DNA of 26,674 nt, from positions 1 through 26,674 of the forward strand of contig JAEWBD010000232.1 of NCBI GenBank assembly GCA_023391315.1, given 5' to 3'. Position numbers and translations under genes: made by a program. Numbering within the stretch: position 1 is the first letter of the stretch; every line of letters begins with the position of its first letter. Below are positions 24,628 to 26,674 of the stretch, piece by piece. The stretch comes from Bacteroidota bacterium. GTDB taxonomy: Bacteria > Bacteroidota > Bacteroidia > Chitinophagales > Chitinophagaceae. The notes beneath the pieces were generated by a model. It saw nothing but the letters and a program-made list of their open reading frames with translations, ran no database searches and was not told where the DNA came from.

Positions 24628-25839
24628 TTAAGGATGATTCAATAAATCCTTTACCCATTTTAATTCCCTGCTGATAGATTGATCAATAGGTAAACGCATA
24701 GTAGCCGGCAACACTTCCCACGTATAGGTTTCCACTTCCATATATTTGGTGAAAGGATTTTCTTTCTGAATATCAAGCACGGTTTTAATATCGTTTTGCG
24801 TTGATTGCAATATATCATAATGCTCAATGAAAAGCGGCACATGATAATGCGCCCGCCATTCTTCAACATCTGCACGATCACTGTCTGCAAGTGCATCCGG
24901 CATATCACGGTAACGCAAAAGCCCGCCATCTTTTTTTCTTGCTACTACCTGGTGCAGGTAAACAGGTTCATTAAAATTTTTAAAGGCATTGATCACATTT
25001 TCTTTCTCAATAGTTGAACCGTCAAGGCGGCCCTTTAATGCAGCGCTTATTTGTATTTTACCTGTTTTTATCCCATGCGATTCAAATTTTTTAATCATCG
25101 CTGCATGGTCTTCATAGCCTACCGCAAAATGGCATACATCACAGCAAAGCCGGATATGTGTTTTGATGGCTGCTTCAGCTTCATGTTTATTCATGTCTTT
25201 GCCTTGCTGCAAATATTCAATGCCTGATGGTATCAAATATTGCAGGTACCATTCTAAAAATTCAGTTCCATTGTCAAGCAATCCATCTGGTTCCGGCTCA
25301 ATATCTATATGTATTGTTTTGCCGGCTTGTTGCTTGATATCAATCAGCTTATCAACAACCAGTAAAAGATTAGCAGTTGCTTTTTTCATAACGGCATTCC
25401 ATTCAACTTCTTTATGCCAGAAACGATAAGTTAAAGGCGATGTAGAAATACTTCCTTCCATTTCATCTGGTAATAGTTGTGCTAATATTTCCGCAAGCCT
25501 TATAGTGTAAGCAACGCGATCGCTTGTTAACCAGTCAGGCGCATGCACCTGGTCTTTTACTGCCGTATGATGAAAATTTCCATAAGGAAAGCCATTCATC
25601 GTAAACACATATACATCATTATCACTTAACCATTGTTTAAACTTGTTCAATGATTGCTGTTGCTGCAAGGTTTTGCTGGCGGCATCAGCAAGCCGGAGGC
25701 CTAAACCAAATGCTTCTTCCGGCGCCAACTCTTTTTTTATTGCAGGCACATTTTCTTTCAGCTTTGCAAAATGGTCTTCCCAGCTTTCGCCTGCATGTAT
25801 ATTACTGCAATAAGTTAAGTGGCCATAAGAAGTTTTCAT
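24628..25839 (-). CDS. eboE: EboE, xylose-isomerase-like TIM-barrel protein of the ebo cluster
   Basis: A 403-aa protein with the EboE-type start LTYCSNIHAGESWEDHFAKLK. The (beta/alpha)8 barrel of sugar phosphate isomerase/epimerase relatives is indicated by candidate metal ligands Glu181 in HIDIEPEPDG, Asp234 and His237 in CCDVCHFAVGYED, and Gln263 in KIQISAALKG. YGNFHHTAVK in the middle is another conserved patch. EboE is called a metabolite-traffic protein because ebo genes are needed for export of the scytonemin monomer in a cyanobacterium; the Bacteroidota metabolite is unknown. It is flanked by eboF 10 bp downstream and eboD 83 bp upstream. Confidence 0.85.
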   Translation of the reverse strand: MKTSYGHLTYCSNIHAGESWEDHFAKLKENVPAIKKELAPEEAFGLGLRLADAASKTLQQQQSLNKFKQWLSDNDVYVFTMNGFPYGNFHHTAVKDQVHAPDWLTSDRVAYTIRLAEILAQLLPDEMEGSISTSPLTYRFWHKEVEWNAVMKKATANLLLVVDKLIDIKQQAGKTIHIDIEPEPDGLLDNGTEFLEWYLQYLIPSGIEYLQQGKDMNKHEAEAAIKTHIRLCCDVCHFAVGYEDHAAMIKKFESHGIKTGKIQISAALKGRLDGSTIEKENVINAFKNFNEPVYLHQVVARKKDGGLLRYRDMPDALADSDRADVEEWRAHYHVPLFIEHYDILQSTQNDIKTVLDIQKENPFTKYMEVETYTWEVLPATMRLPIDQSISRELKWVKDLLNHP

Positions 25840-25922
25840 TCGTGTAATGTTTGATTTTTCAGTGGTCTCACGGAACGTCTAAATATATATTCCCTTTGTG
25901 ATAAAAATTTAATACAGGCGTT

Positions 25923-26674
25923 TCATTGTTGTTCAATTTGATGATATTGTTTCAGCCATTCAGAAGCTTTCTGTAATAATGAAATATCCAGTTGATGCAC
26001 TTCTTCGCCTTTGCCAATTTCCCGTAACAGCATTATAGTAAGCCTTCCGCCGAGATGTTCCCGGAATTCGTGCAGGCCTTGTATCACCGGGCTGTTATCC
26101 CCTGCAATTTCCATCAGCGGATGTGTAATATCAAATCCAAGATCAATCAGTAATTGAATGACGGACCTTGCATCTTCTTCATTAAGCCAGCCGCATAAGT
26201 GCGAATAAGCCGTATCCAATGCTATGCCCATTGCCACGGCTTCACCGTGACGGATCTCAAAGTTCGAAAGCTGCTCCACTTTATGAGCGCTCCAGTGCCC
26301 GAAATCAAGCGGGCGTGATGATCCTTTTTCAAAGGGGTCGCCGCCTGCTATATGATCTATGTGTAATTGTGCGCATCGTTTTATCTGGTATTGCATTGGC
26401 TCCATTTCACGCCTGTTTAATGCCAAAGCATTTTCGCAGAGCCACACATAAAATTGTTTATCTTTTATCAATGCTACTTTAACGGCTTCTGCAATGCCGG
26501 CACGCCATTCCCTGTTATCAAGCGTAGTAAGAAAACGATCATCATTAAAAACAGCCACAGGCGGCGCAAATGTTCCAATGAAATTTTTTTTACCATTATA
26601 ATTGATGCCATTTTTTACACCCACACCAGAATCGTTTTGCGACAATACCGTTGTTGGAATTCTTATATGACGAA
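25923..26674 (-). CDS. eboD: EboD, 3-dehydroquinate synthase-like sugar phosphate cyclase (5' end off the window)
   Basis: About 250 C-terminal residues are visible; the frame runs through the right edge (RHIRIPTTVLSQNDSGVGV), so no start is shown. A TTG at 26645 is internal and not the true start. The family's zinc ligands are in place: Glu in WRAGIAEAVKVALIKD, His in LDFGHWSAHKVE, and His in IRHGEAVAMGI. NDSGVGVKNGINYNGKKNFIGTF is the substrate-loop region of sugar phosphate cyclases. FGHWSAH departs from the FGHTxGHA of true DHQ synthases and fits the EboD/valiolone-synthase side of the superfamily. The substrate is not known. It leads into eboE and eboF. Confidence 0.83.
   Translation of the reverse strand, partial: RHIRIPTTVLSQNDSGVGVKNGINYNGKKNFIGTFAPPVAVFNDDRFLTTLDNREWRAGIAEAVKVALIKDKQFYVWLCENALALNRREMEPMQYQIKRCAQLHIDHIAGGDPFEKGSSRPLDFGHWSAHKVEQLSNFEIRHGEAVAMGIALDTAYSHLCGWLNEEDARSVIQLLIDLGFDITHPLMEIAGDNSPVIQGLHEFREHLGGRLTIMLLREIGKGEEVHQLDISLLQKASEWLKQYHQIEQQ

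Overview
The window looks like a chromosomal segment of a Bacteroidota bacterium, probably Chitinophagaceae-like. Supporting signs are Bacteroidota-type promoters (TTG, about 19 bp, TAnnTTTG), start codons with A/T-rich leaders instead of strong Shine-Dalgarno sites, an orphan MacB/FtsX-type permease with a decayed copy beside it, a DUF4163/DUF3298 lipoprotein, very large sensor kinases, and part of an ebo cluster. The lineage is an inference from protein style only. I saw no rRNA, tRNA, CRISPR array, prophage or intact insertion sequence. Layout: (1) 1-4215, minus strand: mazG followed by a very large multi-TM sensor histidine kinase cut by the left edge. (2) 4526-6329: a secreted protein of unknown function and a convergent RsiV-like lipoprotein, with a 170-bp MITE-like element between them whose flanking TAA duplication touches the lipoprotein's stop codon. 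(3) 6345-11539, plus strand: a TetR regulator, a HlyD/EmrA adaptor, a DHA2 MFS pump and a TolC-type channel, i.e. a complete tripartite efflux operon. It has a long palindromic operator laid over its promoter and a strong intrinsic terminator at its end. (4) 11931-14906: an intact MacB/FtsX permease and a multiply frameshifted remnant of a second one. (5) 14945-20241: DUF1330 and cytochrome P460 genes divergent from an AraC regulator, an NAD(P)-binding epimerase-like gene, a methyltransferase/GNAT pair, and a nitrilase-family hydrolase. (6) 20278-23179, minus strand: a response regulator overlapping a four-PAS cytosolic histidine kinase. (7) 23259-26674, minus strand: eboF, eboE and partial eboD, with the rest of the cluster expected beyond the right edge. 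The most interesting signal is in region 5. Three copies of a 21-bp element (core TTGTACAAAYCGGAAG) lie at 15878, 16898 and 19141. At four promoters the element's near edge is exactly 19 bp from a -7 box: TAAGTTTG toward the P460 operon, AAAGTTTG toward araC, TATCTTTG toward the epimerase, and TAAGTTTG toward the methyltransferase operon. I read this as a self-contained AraC-type regulon in which the activator site takes the place of the -33 box. This inference rests on sequence geometry alone. Second in interest are the substituted metal-ligand positions in EboF.
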